Source of the DNA: Acidobacteriaceae bacterium
Lineage (GTDB): Bacteria; Acidobacteriota; Terriglobia; Terriglobales; Acidobacteriaceae
Assembly (NCBI GenBank): GCA_035944135.1
Contig: DASZBM010000001.1
Location: 372,001 to 436,000 of the forward strand
Direction of reading: 5' to 3'
Length of the DNA: 64,000 bases
Shown here piece by piece: positions 42,335 to 50,710 of the stretch. The notes beneath the pieces are model-generated. The model searched no databases. It was not told the DNA's origin and worked only from the letters and a program-made list of their open reading frames with translations. The position numbers and the translations under genes were made by a program. Within the stretch, counting starts at the first letter, position 1; each line of letters opens with the position of its first letter.

Positions 42335-43537
42335 GTGAGAGTTCGAGCATTTGTGCTCGGCCGGGCGCAACGCGTCGCGGCCGTTCTTCTTTTATTGCTT
42401 TTTGCTGAGTGCCTGTACACCATCGCGCACCAGCCGCTGGACGCCAATGACTACCGCTATGCGCGGTGCGGACGTGAGATGTGGGAACGGCCCTCGCCGA
42501 TCCAGGGCTACTTCACGACGTGCGGCAACCTGAATGGCGACGGCACGCTGGCCTACCGGCTGGCTGGATTCCCGCTGAGTGCGCAGCGAATGGTTCTGCT
42601 GGGGGTCGACCACCTGCGCAAGCCGGAGAACCGGTTGTATGCGGAAGGATCGCTGAACGGGACGACGTGGGAGGCGCGGCACGAGCTGAGCTATGTGAAG
42701 TACCTGATCCGGTTACCGTTTGTGCTGTTTGCGGTGTGGCTGGGCGGCGGGCTGTGGTGGGTCGCGCGGCGACTGTTCGGGAATGAGGGCGGAGAGGTAG
42801 CGCTCGCGCTGTATGTGTTGTGCCCGGATGTGGTCCGGTACGCGACGCACCCGAACAACGAGATTCTTGCGCTGTGGGGACTGTATGGGCTGGTGTACAC
42901 GGCGATTGGGGTGGCGCATGCCCTGCAGGGGCCGCAGAACAAATGGAAGCCGCGGATATTCTTGCTGGCCACGGCGCTTGGACTGACAGCGGCGGCGCAT
43001 CTGCTGGCGGCGATCGTCGGCTTTATCGCGGGGCTGGCGTTTTTGTTTTACCTTGCCGAGCGGCGGCGGAGTTACGTCTCGCAAATCATGATCTATGCGG
43101 CGATTGGCGCGTTCGTGATTCTTTTCGCGTCGTTCAGCTTTCGACCATCGGCGTTTATGTACGTCTTTACGGGCGGGAGCGCGCGGTTCTGGTTCACGAC
43201 GACGGCGCTGCGGAGTTTTTGTACGTCGCACGTCAACGCAGGGATCCTGGTGGCGGCCGCTGTGGCGCTGGTGGTGTACTTCAGCAGCCGGCCGAGCCGG
43301 TATTTCGGCAATACCACGCCGCTGGTGATGACGCTGGTGCTGTTTGTGCTGTACACGACGCAGGTCGTCAGCGCACCGTGGGTGTGGGCGCTGCCGTTTC
43401 TTTTCACGTTCATAGGCGGCGTGTTCGCCGACATTCTGGAGAGCCGGCAGCGCAGGATGTTCGTCGTGCTTACCATCGCGATCCTGGTGACGCAGGCGGC
43501 GCTCTGCTGGACCAGCCTGGCCGGGCTGACGCTTTGA
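42335..43537 (+). CDS. Polytopic membrane protein, glycosyltransferase-like
   Basis: A 400-residue integral membrane protein with about ten TM helices (first about 10-28). The first periplasmic loop has DANDYRYARCGREMW, and a later segment reads YVLCPDVVRYATHPNNEILA. The last reminds me of GT-C type glycosyltransferases (a PNNE-like acidic loop), but the family cannot be fixed and substrates are unknown. The GTG start at 42335 is my best choice; a longer frame extends upstream through the divergent gene and is unlikely. An L,D-transpeptidase gene follows about 100 bp later. Confidence 0.65.
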   Translation: MRVRAFVLGRAQRVAAVLLLLLFAECLYTIAHQPLDANDYRYARCGREMWERPSPIQGYFTTCGNLNGDGTLAYRLAGFPLSAQRMVLLGVDHLRKPENRLYAEGSLNGTTWEARHELSYVKYLIRLPFVLFAVWLGGGLWWVARRLFGNEGGEVALALYVLCPDVVRYATHPNNEILALWGLYGLVYTAIGVAHALQGPQNKWKPRIFLLATALGLTAAAHLLAAIVGFIAGLAFLFYLAERRRSYVSQIMIYAAIGAFVILFASFSFRPSAFMYVFTGGSARFWFTTTALRSFCTSHVNAGILVAAAVALVVYFSSRPSRYFGNTTPLVMTLVLFVLYTTQVVSAPWVWALPFLFTFIGGVFADILESRQRRMFVVLTIAILVTQAALCWTSLAGLTL

Positions 43538-43634
43538 TGCGGATATCCGACTTTGTTCGCGGGGAATTTTGAGCATCCTACGATTGACAGCCCATATACG
43601 CTGTTTCTGACACTCGAGAGGCTGCACTCTGCTG

Positions 43635-45446
43635 ATGACGCGTCGTACGATCTGCTCCCTGCTTGCTGTTCTTCTGTTGGCTTCTCTTCTTCCACTCAGC
43701 GGCTGCCGCGGCGGCGTGAAGGCGCTGTGGGCGAAGTTCCACCATCGCCGCGCGAAGTCGAAGGAGAATACGACTGACTACGCGGACGCCATCTCATCCG
43801 TGGTGGATGCAGGCACTCTGAAGATTTTGCGGTGGCCGAATTACTCGGAGTTTCAGCCGCAGGTGCAGCAGTACTATGACGGGCGCAACTACGAGCTTGC
43901 CTGGACTCGCGATGGCAAGCCTACGCCATCGGCTGAAGCACTGATGCAGATGTTCTCCAATGCTGCACAGAAGGGGCTGAACCCAGCGGACTACGATGCG
44001 GACCGCTGGGCGCAGCGTGTGCAGCAGTTAGAAGAGATTCGGAAGAAACACGACGACTCAGACGAGGCGCAGTCGACGGTTGCGCAGTTTGATGTAGCGA
44101 TGACGGTCGCGCTGATGCGTTATCTCTCGGACATTCACCTTGGACGGGTCAATCCGCAGACGCTGAACTTCGATATCGATGTGCCGAGCAGACGCGCGAA
44201 GTTCGACATTGCGAGTTTGATTGATGATGAGTTCGTCGACGCTAATGCGAATGAGGTCAACGATGCGGTAGCGAAGCTCGAGCCGCAGAACGCGATGTAT
44301 CAGAAGACCGAGCAGGCGTTGGAAAAGTATCTGCAGCTGGCGCAGCAGCAGAGTGCGAATCCCTCCGCTCCGCTACCTGGTGTCGACAAGCCTGTGGCGA
44401 AAGGCGGAAGTTATCCGGCGCTCCCCGCGCTGTGGGCGAGGCTGCAGTTGGAGGGCGATGCGCCGACGGGTGCACCGGCTCCGGCAAGCTATGACGCGAC
44501 TTTCGTTGCCGCAGTAAAGCACTACCAGGAGCGCAGCGGGCTGAGCGACGATGGCAAGCTGGGGCAAGGCACGATCGACGCGCTGAACGTGCCGATGAGC
44601 CGGCGGGTGCAGCAGATCGATGATTCGCTGGAGCGCTGGCGGTGGTTGCCGGACAACTTTCAACAGGCACGCGTGATGGTCAACCTGCCGGAGTTCCTTG
44701 TGCGTGCCTATGACGAGGACCACAATCTGGCGTTCACCATGAGGGTGGTAGACGGCGAGGCGGAGGGCAACCATGACACGCCGATGTTTGTGCGCACCAT
44801 GCGATATATGATCTTTCGGCCGTACTGGAATTTGCCGATTTCGATCATCAAGAAAGAGCTGGTGAAACATCTGGACTCGGGTGGCGCGGCCTACATGGAG
44901 AAAAACAACTACGAAGTGACGACAGGCAATGGATCGCCGGTGACTGGATGGACAGTTAACGATCTTGTGCACGGACGCTACATGGTTCGGCAGAAACCTG
45001 GGCCGAAAAATTCCCTGGGCCTGGTGAAGTTCATGTTCCCGAACGAGTACGACGTGTACATGCACTCGACACCGGAGATGAATTTGTTCAACCTGTCACG
45101 TCGCGATCGCTCGCACGGATGCATTCGATTGAATGACGCCGAGAAGATGGCGGACTGGGTGTTGGATGGGCAGGGAGACTGGGACGACGACTCGATTCAC
45201 GAGGCGATGTACGGTCCGGCGGACGGCGGCGAGCCGCAGGATAACAAGCAGGTGGGACTGAAGACGACGCTGACGGTAAACATCACCTACCTGACCGCCA
45301 ATGCCGACGAAGATGGGACGATGCATTTCTTCAACGACATCTACGGATATGACAAACAGCTTGAAGCGGCACTGGCTGCGGGTCGACCGTACAAGCAGGA
45401 GACGGTGAAGATCAATCCGAAGCTGACGCCGGGCGAGACGGAGTAG
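43635..45446 (+). CDS. L,D-transpeptidase (YcbB/LdtD-like) lipoprotein
   Basis: A 603-residue protein with signal and lipobox (LPLSGC), so probably membrane-anchored. An N-terminal scaffold domain (about 50-250) is followed by a peptidoglycan-binding helix bundle (YDATFVAAVKHYQERSGL region) and the YkuD catalytic domain (about 345-520). The latter has HSTPEMNLFNLSRRDRSHGC, then IRL, which supplies the catalytic His and Cys. A C-terminal extension follows. It forms 3-3 peptidoglycan crosslinks and would resist most beta-lactams. It is the main crosslinking enzyme seen in this window alongside the PBP4 gene. Confidence 0.92.
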   Translation: MTRRTICSLLAVLLLASLLPLSGCRGGVKALWAKFHHRRAKSKENTTDYADAISSVVDAGTLKILRWPNYSEFQPQVQQYYDGRNYELAWTRDGKPTPSAEALMQMFSNAAQKGLNPADYDADRWAQRVQQLEEIRKKHDDSDEAQSTVAQFDVAMTVALMRYLSDIHLGRVNPQTLNFDIDVPSRRAKFDIASLIDDEFVDANANEVNDAVAKLEPQNAMYQKTEQALEKYLQLAQQQSANPSAPLPGVDKPVAKGGSYPALPALWARLQLEGDAPTGAPAPASYDATFVAAVKHYQERSGLSDDGKLGQGTIDALNVPMSRRVQQIDDSLERWRWLPDNFQQARVMVNLPEFLVRAYDEDHNLAFTMRVVDGEAEGNHDTPMFVRTMRYMIFRPYWNLPISIIKKELVKHLDSGGAAYMEKNNYEVTTGNGSPVTGWTVNDLVHGRYMVRQKPGPKNSLGLVKFMFPNEYDVYMHSTPEMNLFNLSRRDRSHGCIRLNDAEKMADWVLDGQGDWDDDSIHEAMYGPADGGEPQDNKQVGLKTTLTVNITYLTANADEDGTMHFFNDIYGYDKQLEAALAAGRPYKQETVKINPKLTPGETE

Positions 45447-45558
45447 CTGCAGCTGCCTCGGCGCCCACGCGGCGCATGAGGTCTTCAAAGCGCTGACCAC
45501 GCCTGGGCGTGAAGATGCGCGTCGTGATGACGAGGGAGTCGTTAGACGTCTGTCGCAA
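45412..45558 (-). CDS. Possible 48-aa ORF overlapping two genes
   Basis: On the minus strand a TTG at 45558 opens 48 codons (RQTSNDSLVITTRIFTPRRG and on) ending at 45412. It overlaps the end of the 45542-45997 gene in another frame and the 3' end of the L,D-transpeptidase on the opposite strand. The middle of the frame has strongly G/C-ending codons and a plausible globular pattern. There is no Shine-Dalgarno, so it might be a remnant or a chance frame. Confidence 0.25.
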   Translation of the reverse strand: MRQTSNDSLVITTRIFTPRRGQRFEDLMRRVGAEAAAATPSRPASASD

Positions 45559-45997
45559 ACGGGATGGTCAGAGGCAGCAGGTCGGGCGGCATCCAGCGTG
45601 TGTGGGCGTCGAGTGAGTTGAAGACATCGAAGCCGTAGTATCGTTCGTGCAGCTTGCTTTGAGTGCCGAATTTCGCGCAGTTGCGCTGGACAGCTTCGTG
45701 TTGCGAGATGCCCGTTTGTCCTCGCATTGCTTCGGCGACGATGGCCAGCCAGAAGATTGTCAATGTCTCGTGATACGCGCCGATGGGCCTTCCGCGCGCG
45801 AGGAGATAGTTGCGGATGGCGGCGCGGGTATGCGGCAATACGGAGTCGCCGTAGCGTGCGAGATACACGCTTGCCATTGCGATGTGCGCCTGGTGGGTCC
45901 ACTCGTCGGCCGGCAAAGAGCCGTCTTCGAAGGTGCTGAGAAAGGTCTCACATTCCTCCGGCCCGATGAGGTACGAAGGTGCGGACTCGTTGCTCAA
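45542..45997 (-). CDS. Conserved hypothetical protein (151 aa)
   Basis: A 151-residue cytoplasmic protein I cannot assign. It reads EECETFLSTFEDGSLPADEW, then THQAHIAMASVYLARYG, and HETLTIFWLAIVAEAM. The pattern of conserved-looking His/Glu/Trp residues and all-helical prediction suggests a small helical domain, possibly metal-binding. Its ATG overlaps the dnaB stop codon by 4 nt, so it is translated in the same operon as dnaB. Confidence 0.7.
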   Translation of the reverse strand: MSNESAPSYLIGPEECETFLSTFEDGSLPADEWTHQAHIAMASVYLARYGDSVLPHTRAAIRNYLLARGRPIGAYHETLTIFWLAIVAEAMRGQTGISQHEAVQRNCAKFGTQSKLHERYYGFDVFNSLDAHTRWMPPDLLPLTIPFATDV

Positions 45998-47388
45998 TAT
46001 GCGTCTCCGCCGGTTTCGCCATGCATGGTGTCGAGGTTCTCGAAACGCGTGAAGTCGGCGATATAGGCCATTTGAATGGAGCCGGTGGGGCCGTTACGCT
46101 GCTTCGCGATGATGATCTCGGCTTTGCCTTTCAGGTCTTCGTTCTCGCGGTCGTAGTACTCTTCGCGATGAATGAAGGCGACCACGTCGGCGTCCTGCTC
46201 GATGGAGCCCGACTCGCGCAGGTCGGAGAGCAGCGGCTTCTTGTCGCCGGTGCGCTGCTCGCTTCCACGCGAGAGCTGCGAGAGCGCGACGACGGGCACG
46301 CGCAGCTCTTTCGCCAGTGCCTTGAGCCCGCGAGAGATGGAGCTGACCTCCTGCGTGCGGTTCTCGAACTTTTTCTGCGACGAACCGGCGGAGCCCGTCA
46401 TGAGCTGCAGGTAGTCAATGACGATGAGGTCGAGACCGTTTTCCTGCTGCTGGAGGCGGCGCGCTTTGGCGCGCATCTCTGCAAGGGTGATGCCGGGCGT
46501 GTCGTCGATATACATCTTCGAGCCCATCAGGCGGTCGAGTGCGGAGATGAGCTTGCCGCGGTCTTCGCGCGGGATGAAGCCGGTCTGGAGCTTGCGCGAG
46601 CCGACCATCGCCTCGCTGGCGAGCATGCGTCGCAGCAAAGACTCCTTCGACATTTCGAGCGAGAAGACAGCAACAACTTTGGCGTCCTTTACGGCGCAGT
46701 TCTGCGCGATGTTGATCGCCCATGCCGTCTTGCCCATCGAAGGACGTGCGGCGATGATGATGAGTTCGCCGCTCTGCAGGCCCGAGGTCATCTTGTCGAA
46801 CTCGATGTAGTGGGTGGCAAGACCGGTGATCTCGCGGCCTTGCTCGTAGAGCGCGTCGATCGACCCAAAGCTGTTCGCGACGATCTCAGGGATGTTCGAG
46901 AGGCCGCGCTGAATGGCAGAATCGGCGACATCGGCGAGCTTGGCTTCGACGTTGTTGAGGACGGTCGTCGCGTCCTCAGCCTGATCCGCTGCGGCGGCCA
47001 TGCCCTCGTTGAAGATGCCGAGGAGCTGCCGCAGCAGGCTCTTGTCCTTGATGATGCGGACGTAGGATTCGATGTTGGGGTGGCGCGGGATGCCCTCGGT
47101 AAGGAAGGCGAGGTATGCGGGGCCGCCGACTGCGTCGAGCTCCTTGCGCTTGCTCAGCGCCTCCATCACAGTGATGGTGTCGACCGCGTGGCCAACGGCC
47201 TGCAGCTCGAGAATGGAGCGGTAGATGCGCTGGTGCGAATCGAGCAGGAAGTCTTCGGGACGGAGTTTTTCGGTGGCGTCGACGATCGCGACGGCGTCGA
47301 GCAGCATCGCTCCCAGAACCGTGACCTCAGTCTGCACGGATGCGGGCAGACCGTCGTTCAAGGACATGGGAATGGGTTGGGCGGCCAT
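45994..47388 (-). CDS. dnaB: Replicative DNA helicase DnaB
   Basis: A 464-residue hexameric replicative helicase. The N-terminal domain (about 10-110) includes EVTVLGAMLLDAVAIVDATE. The RecA-like C-domain carries Walker A ARPSMGKTAWAINIA, Walker B LDLIVIDYLQLMTG, and the sensor region ALSQLSRGSEQR. The arginine-finger region GKAEIIIAKQRNGPTG is present. No intein is seen. ATG 47388 is used because it gives the usual short DnaB N-terminus; an upstream frame adds 41 odd residues. The gene downstream overlaps by 4 nt. Confidence 0.97.
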   Translation of the reverse strand: MAAQPIPMSLNDGLPASVQTEVTVLGAMLLDAVAIVDATEKLRPEDFLLDSHQRIYRSILELQAVGHAVDTITVMEALSKRKELDAVGGPAYLAFLTEGIPRHPNIESYVRIIKDKSLLRQLLGIFNEGMAAAADQAEDATTVLNNVEAKLADVADSAIQRGLSNIPEIVANSFGSIDALYEQGREITGLATHYIEFDKMTSGLQSGELIIIAARPSMGKTAWAINIAQNCAVKDAKVVAVFSLEMSKESLLRRMLASEAMVGSRKLQTGFIPREDRGKLISALDRLMGSKMYIDDTPGITLAEMRAKARRLQQQENGLDLIVIDYLQLMTGSAGSSQKKFENRTQEVSSISRGLKALAKELRVPVVALSQLSRGSEQRTGDKKPLLSDLRESGSIEQDADVVAFIHREEYYDRENEDLKGKAEIIIAKQRNGPTGSIQMAYIADFTRFENLDTMHGETGGDAY

Positions 47389-47511
47389 GGATTTCGAGGA
47401 GCTCCAGAGGAAGGTAGCAACTGTAAGTCTAAAAGTGGGATGACCAAAGTTGGGCATGCCAAGTGTTGTTAAGTTCGAGTCCCAGTGTGGAGAGCGAGGA
47501 AAAGAGGACAC

Positions 47512-47541
47512 AAAAGGCGGCAGCCTGAGCTGCCGCCTTTT
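47512..47541 (-). terminator. Terminator after the aminotransferase gene
   Basis: Twelve-base perfect arms (AAAAGGCGGCAG, 47512-47523; CTGCCGCCTTTT, 47530-47541) around CCTGAG. It is A/T-flanked so it can act on both strands. It separates the aminotransferase from dnaB. Confidence 0.85.
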
Positions 47542-47558
47542 CTTGCTTCTGTTGAAAA

Positions 47559-48734
47559 CTACTTCGCCCGCTCGGCGAAGACCTTCTGTGCGGCGATGAG
47601 TCCGTCGCCGAACTTGGCGCCGAGCTGGGGAAGGCTCTTGACGACCACCTGCTCCAGCGCACCGATGAGCGCGATGGTGTCGAGATAATCGAAGAAGCCC
47701 AGGTGCGCGATGCGGAAGATCTGGCCCTTCATCTCGCCCTGACCGTTGGTGATGATGGCGGCGAAGCGCGACTTCAGCTCCTTGACGATGACACCGGAGT
47801 CAACGCCTTCGGGCGCGTAGACTGCGGTTGCGGCGGCTCCGGGGCTGACAGCGTTGAACAGCTTGAACCCCAGCGCTGCGAGCGCGGCGCGCGTCATCTC
47901 GGCGATCACTTCAGCGTTGGCGACGAGCTTCTCGCGGCCCTTCTCAAGATTGCCGTCGGCCTGCGCGGCAATCCAATCGAGGGCAGCGCCCAGGGCAGCG
48001 ATCAATGCCACCGCAGGTGTGTAGGCGCTCTCGCCGGTCTTCGCATTCTTGCGCTCTTTGCGGAGGTCGAAGTAGTAGCGCGGATTGTAGGTGGATTCCA
48101 TGCGGTCCCACGCACGCTGGCTGACTGCGAGGTAGCTGAGGCCCGGCGGAATCATGACCGCTTTTTGGGAGCCGCCGATCAGGACGTCGACGCCCCAGTG
48201 ATCCATATCCAACGTCGAGGTGCCGAGGCCGGTGATGGCGTCCACGATCAGCAGGGCCTCGCTCTTCTGCTGTTTGAGCAGCTTGGCGACGCCCTCGACG
48301 TCATGGCGAACTCCGGTCGAGGTCTCGTTGGCCTGCATGAAGACGGCGCGTGTCTCCAGCTTCAGCGCGGCTTTCACTGCCTCGACCGTGAAGGTCTGGC
48401 CGTAGGGAGCGCTGACAATATCGACCTCGCAACCGAAGGCCTTTGCGAGAGCGGACCAGCGCTCGCCGAACTTGCCGGCGGTGAGCACGAGCACGCGGTC
48501 ACCGGGCGAGGTGAGATTCGAGACCGATGCCTCCATGGCGCCGGTGCCGGAGCTGGAGAGAATGATGACGTCGTTTTTTGTGCCGACGAATTCCTTGAGC
48601 TGCGAGAGAACGCGTTGGAAGAGCGCGCGGAACTCCGGCGTGCGGTGATGGATGTCGGCCGCAGCCATCGCGAACTGCGCGGCGGGGAGAAGAGGTGTGG
48701 GACCCGGCGTAAAGAGGCGCGTCTTACGAATCAT
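47559..48734 (-). CDS. Class V aminotransferase, serine/alanine-glyoxylate type
   Basis: A 391-residue PLP enzyme. It starts KTRLFTPGPTPLLPAAQFAM, the hallmark of the alanine/serine-glyoxylate and soluble-hydrogenase-subunit group. The PLP lysine lies in VDVLIGGSQKAVMIPPGLSY, with the aspartate partner in VDAITGLGTSTLDMDHWGVD. Likely reactions are transamination between glyoxylate and Ser or Ala, as in photorespiratory-type or purine catabolism. The exact amino donor cannot be read from sequence. It has its own terminator on the dnaB side. Confidence 0.9.
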   Translation of the reverse strand: MIRKTRLFTPGPTPLLPAAQFAMAAADIHHRTPEFRALFQRVLSQLKEFVGTKNDVIILSSSGTGAMEASVSNLTSPGDRVLVLTAGKFGERWSALAKAFGCEVDIVSAPYGQTFTVEAVKAALKLETRAVFMQANETSTGVRHDVEGVAKLLKQQKSEALLIVDAITGLGTSTLDMDHWGVDVLIGGSQKAVMIPPGLSYLAVSQRAWDRMESTYNPRYYFDLRKERKNAKTGESAYTPAVALIAALGAALDWIAAQADGNLEKGREKLVANAEVIAEMTRAALAALGFKLFNAVSPGAAATAVYAPEGVDSGVIVKELKSRFAAIITNGQGEMKGQIFRIAHLGFFDYLDTIALIGALEQVVVKSLPQLGAKFGDGLIAAQKVFAERAK

Positions 48735-48804
48735 GCTTTTATTTTATAGAGACCAGAAATACCCGCACATTGATAAGCTGGAGAATTGGGATGAAGGAGA
48801 CGAG

Positions 48805-49287
48805 ATGCCAGAGATCGCAGAGCGCGTGAATAAAGACATCATCACCGCGATGAAAGCTCGCGAAGAGCACAAGCTGACCGCGTTGCGCATGGTGAAGTCC
48901 GCATTGAGGGCCAAGGAGATCGACAAGCGCGAGCCTCTGACCGCGGCGGAAGAGCAGAGCATTCTGACGACGCTGCTGAAACAGCGGCGCGAGTCCGTGG
49001 AGCAGTTCACGAAGGGAGGGCGGCCTGAGCTTGCGGCGAAAGAAGAGGCCGAGATTGTGCTGATTGAAGGCTACCTTCCGAAAGCGGCCGGTGAGGATCA
49101 GATCCGCGAGGTGGTCTTTGGAGCCATCGATCAGATCACGAAGGACAATGGCGGCACGCGGCCGGGGCCAAAGGACATGGGCGCGGTGATGAAGGTTGCG
49201 CAGCAGCGAAGCCTGGCCAGTGGAATTCGCGTTGACGGCAGGGTCCTGAGCGACATGGTGAAAGCGGAACTGGCCAAGGGAGCCTGA
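48805..49287 (+). CDS. GatB/YqeY domain protein
   Basis: A 160-residue YqeY-family protein with EIAERVNKDIITAMKAREEH, LRMVKSALRAKEIDKREPLT, and the C-terminal helical part ending in LASGIRVDGRVLSDMVKAEL. It resembles the tail domain of the GatB amidotransferase subunit, which contacts tRNA. The free-standing protein's role is unclear. The start at 48805 is fixed by AAGGAG. A longer upstream frame is not typical of the family. Confidence 0.9.
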   Translation: MPEIAERVNKDIITAMKAREEHKLTALRMVKSALRAKEIDKREPLTAAEEQSILTTLLKQRRESVEQFTKGGRPELAAKEEAEIVLIEGYLPKAAGEDQIREVVFGAIDQITKDNGGTRPGPKDMGAVMKVAQQRSLASGIRVDGRVLSDMVKAELAKGA

Positions 49288-49288
49288 T

Positions 49289-50692
49289 TCAGCGAACGCG
49301 AAAGCGGATGAAGAACTGTCCCGCTGTCGGCCGATCACCATAGGCGGAACGCAGCGCAGCAGGCGCACGATATGCCGTCACTTGTGCACCGGGCGCGACG
49401 AGAAGGTGCTGCCCGACTGCGAAATTGTGGTCGTATCCGAACGTGAACGCGGCCACGTGCCCGAGCGGCGACTCCACAAAATTGTTTGGCAAGGGAGCAC
49501 CTGGCGTGAGCAGCAATTCATTCGAACGGCCTGCATTCTCCATGCGCGTCCAGACGTAGTTGCGATGCGCAAAGCGCAGCAGAGCCTCGAGGAGATAGCT
49601 GTTTTCTTTGCTGTTGTCTGCGAGGGATCGTGTACGGCCCCACAGCAGAGTAGTGGACAGATCGGTTTTCGGCTCAGGCGCCATCTGCATCGGCATAGTT
49701 GAAGTGGCAGCCTTGGTTTGTGCTTTGGTGCTGCCGACCATATCCATGCCAGGCATGTTGGCCATGCCATTCATTTTCATCGGGGACGCCGGTTGAGAAC
49801 GAAAGGTGTGGTGATACATCACGCTCGCGGTTTGGCGTTGCTGGTCCTCATGCGGGTAAAGAGCCTCAGGAGACACAATGTGCGCAATGGAATACTGTCC
49901 GGTCCAGTCTGACGCAGGCGAAATCGTCACGCGAGACGAGACTGAATCGATGGCATGACCGTTCGGCGACGGCGCGAAGTGCCAGCGCGCTTCGGCGGGC
50001 TCGGCGCCATGAAAGCCAGACAGTTCCAAACGCACCCAACGATATGTGAGACCGCCGGTCAGGACACTGTAGGCAATGTGAGTCGAGTCCTCCTGATGAT
50101 GACCGAGCGCGGCAATCGGATCTTCGCTGGCCGACAGCCGGTGCGGGTACGCCGTCGGGCCAATTGCGGGATCCCCTACGGGCGCCGCGTAAAACGAGAA
50201 GAGTGTGTTCGACGAGAGCTTCAGATCGTAGAGCGCGGCCAGCTCCATGAAGAAGTTGTGCGGATGCTGACCGTCGATGATGGGCGAGCCGAACGCGGTC
50301 TCTCCCTGCTGAAACAGCTCCGGGTAGTTTCGATTGTGCACCGTCGCAGGCTCCAGCGAGAGCATGGTGCGCAGGGTGATCCGGCCGCGACTGCCAAGCG
50401 CATGCTGCGTCATCGGCATGATCCAGTTGGTCGAAAAGAATGTGTCGCGGTTGCGAGGCGACTGCGCTTGCTGCTGCGTGTCGGCTGCAAACGCGTTCGC
50501 GTGCAGCATCAAACTCCATCCAGCGTGCTTGCCCATCCACATCGGGACAGGCGTGCTCGCGGGCTCGATACTTGTGCCCGACGAGTCGTGCTGCTCGATG
50601 GCATCAACCAACGTGTGCGCGGACATGACCTGCTGGCCGCTCGCAGCAAACGCGGCGGCGCACAGCAGACCCGTAATGAGACGCAGCAGCAC
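49289..50692 (-). CDS. Met/His-rich outer-membrane-type protein
   Basis: A 467-residue exported protein with a signal peptide (LLRLITGLLCAAAFAASG). Alternating beta-like aromatic segments and a Phe-rich, Arg-ending C-terminus suggest a beta-barrel. A loop near residues 300-340 is Met-rich (MKMNGMANMPGMDM, later MPMQM), and motifs such as DGQHPHNFFMELAALYD recur in proteins of metal-resistance clusters as far as I recall. Metal handling, perhaps copper, is an inference; no metal gene lies next to it. It is tail to tail with the YqeY gene, 1 bp apart. Confidence 0.65.
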   Translation of the reverse strand: MLLRLITGLLCAAAFAASGQQVMSAHTLVDAIEQHDSSGTSIEPASTPVPMWMGKHAGWSLMLHANAFAADTQQQAQSPRNRDTFFSTNWIMPMTQHALGSRGRITLRTMLSLEPATVHNRNYPELFQQGETAFGSPIIDGQHPHNFFMELAALYDLKLSSNTLFSFYAAPVGDPAIGPTAYPHRLSASEDPIAALGHHQEDSTHIAYSVLTGGLTYRWVRLELSGFHGAEPAEARWHFAPSPNGHAIDSVSSRVTISPASDWTGQYSIAHIVSPEALYPHEDQQRQTASVMYHHTFRSQPASPMKMNGMANMPGMDMVGSTKAQTKAATSTMPMQMAPEPKTDLSTTLLWGRTRSLADNSKENSYLLEALLRFAHRNYVWTRMENAGRSNELLLTPGAPLPNNFVESPLGHVAAFTFGYDHNFAVGQHLLVAPGAQVTAYRAPAALRSAYGDRPTAGQFFIRFRVR

Positions 50693-50710
50693 AATCCCTC
50701 TTGCTGACGA

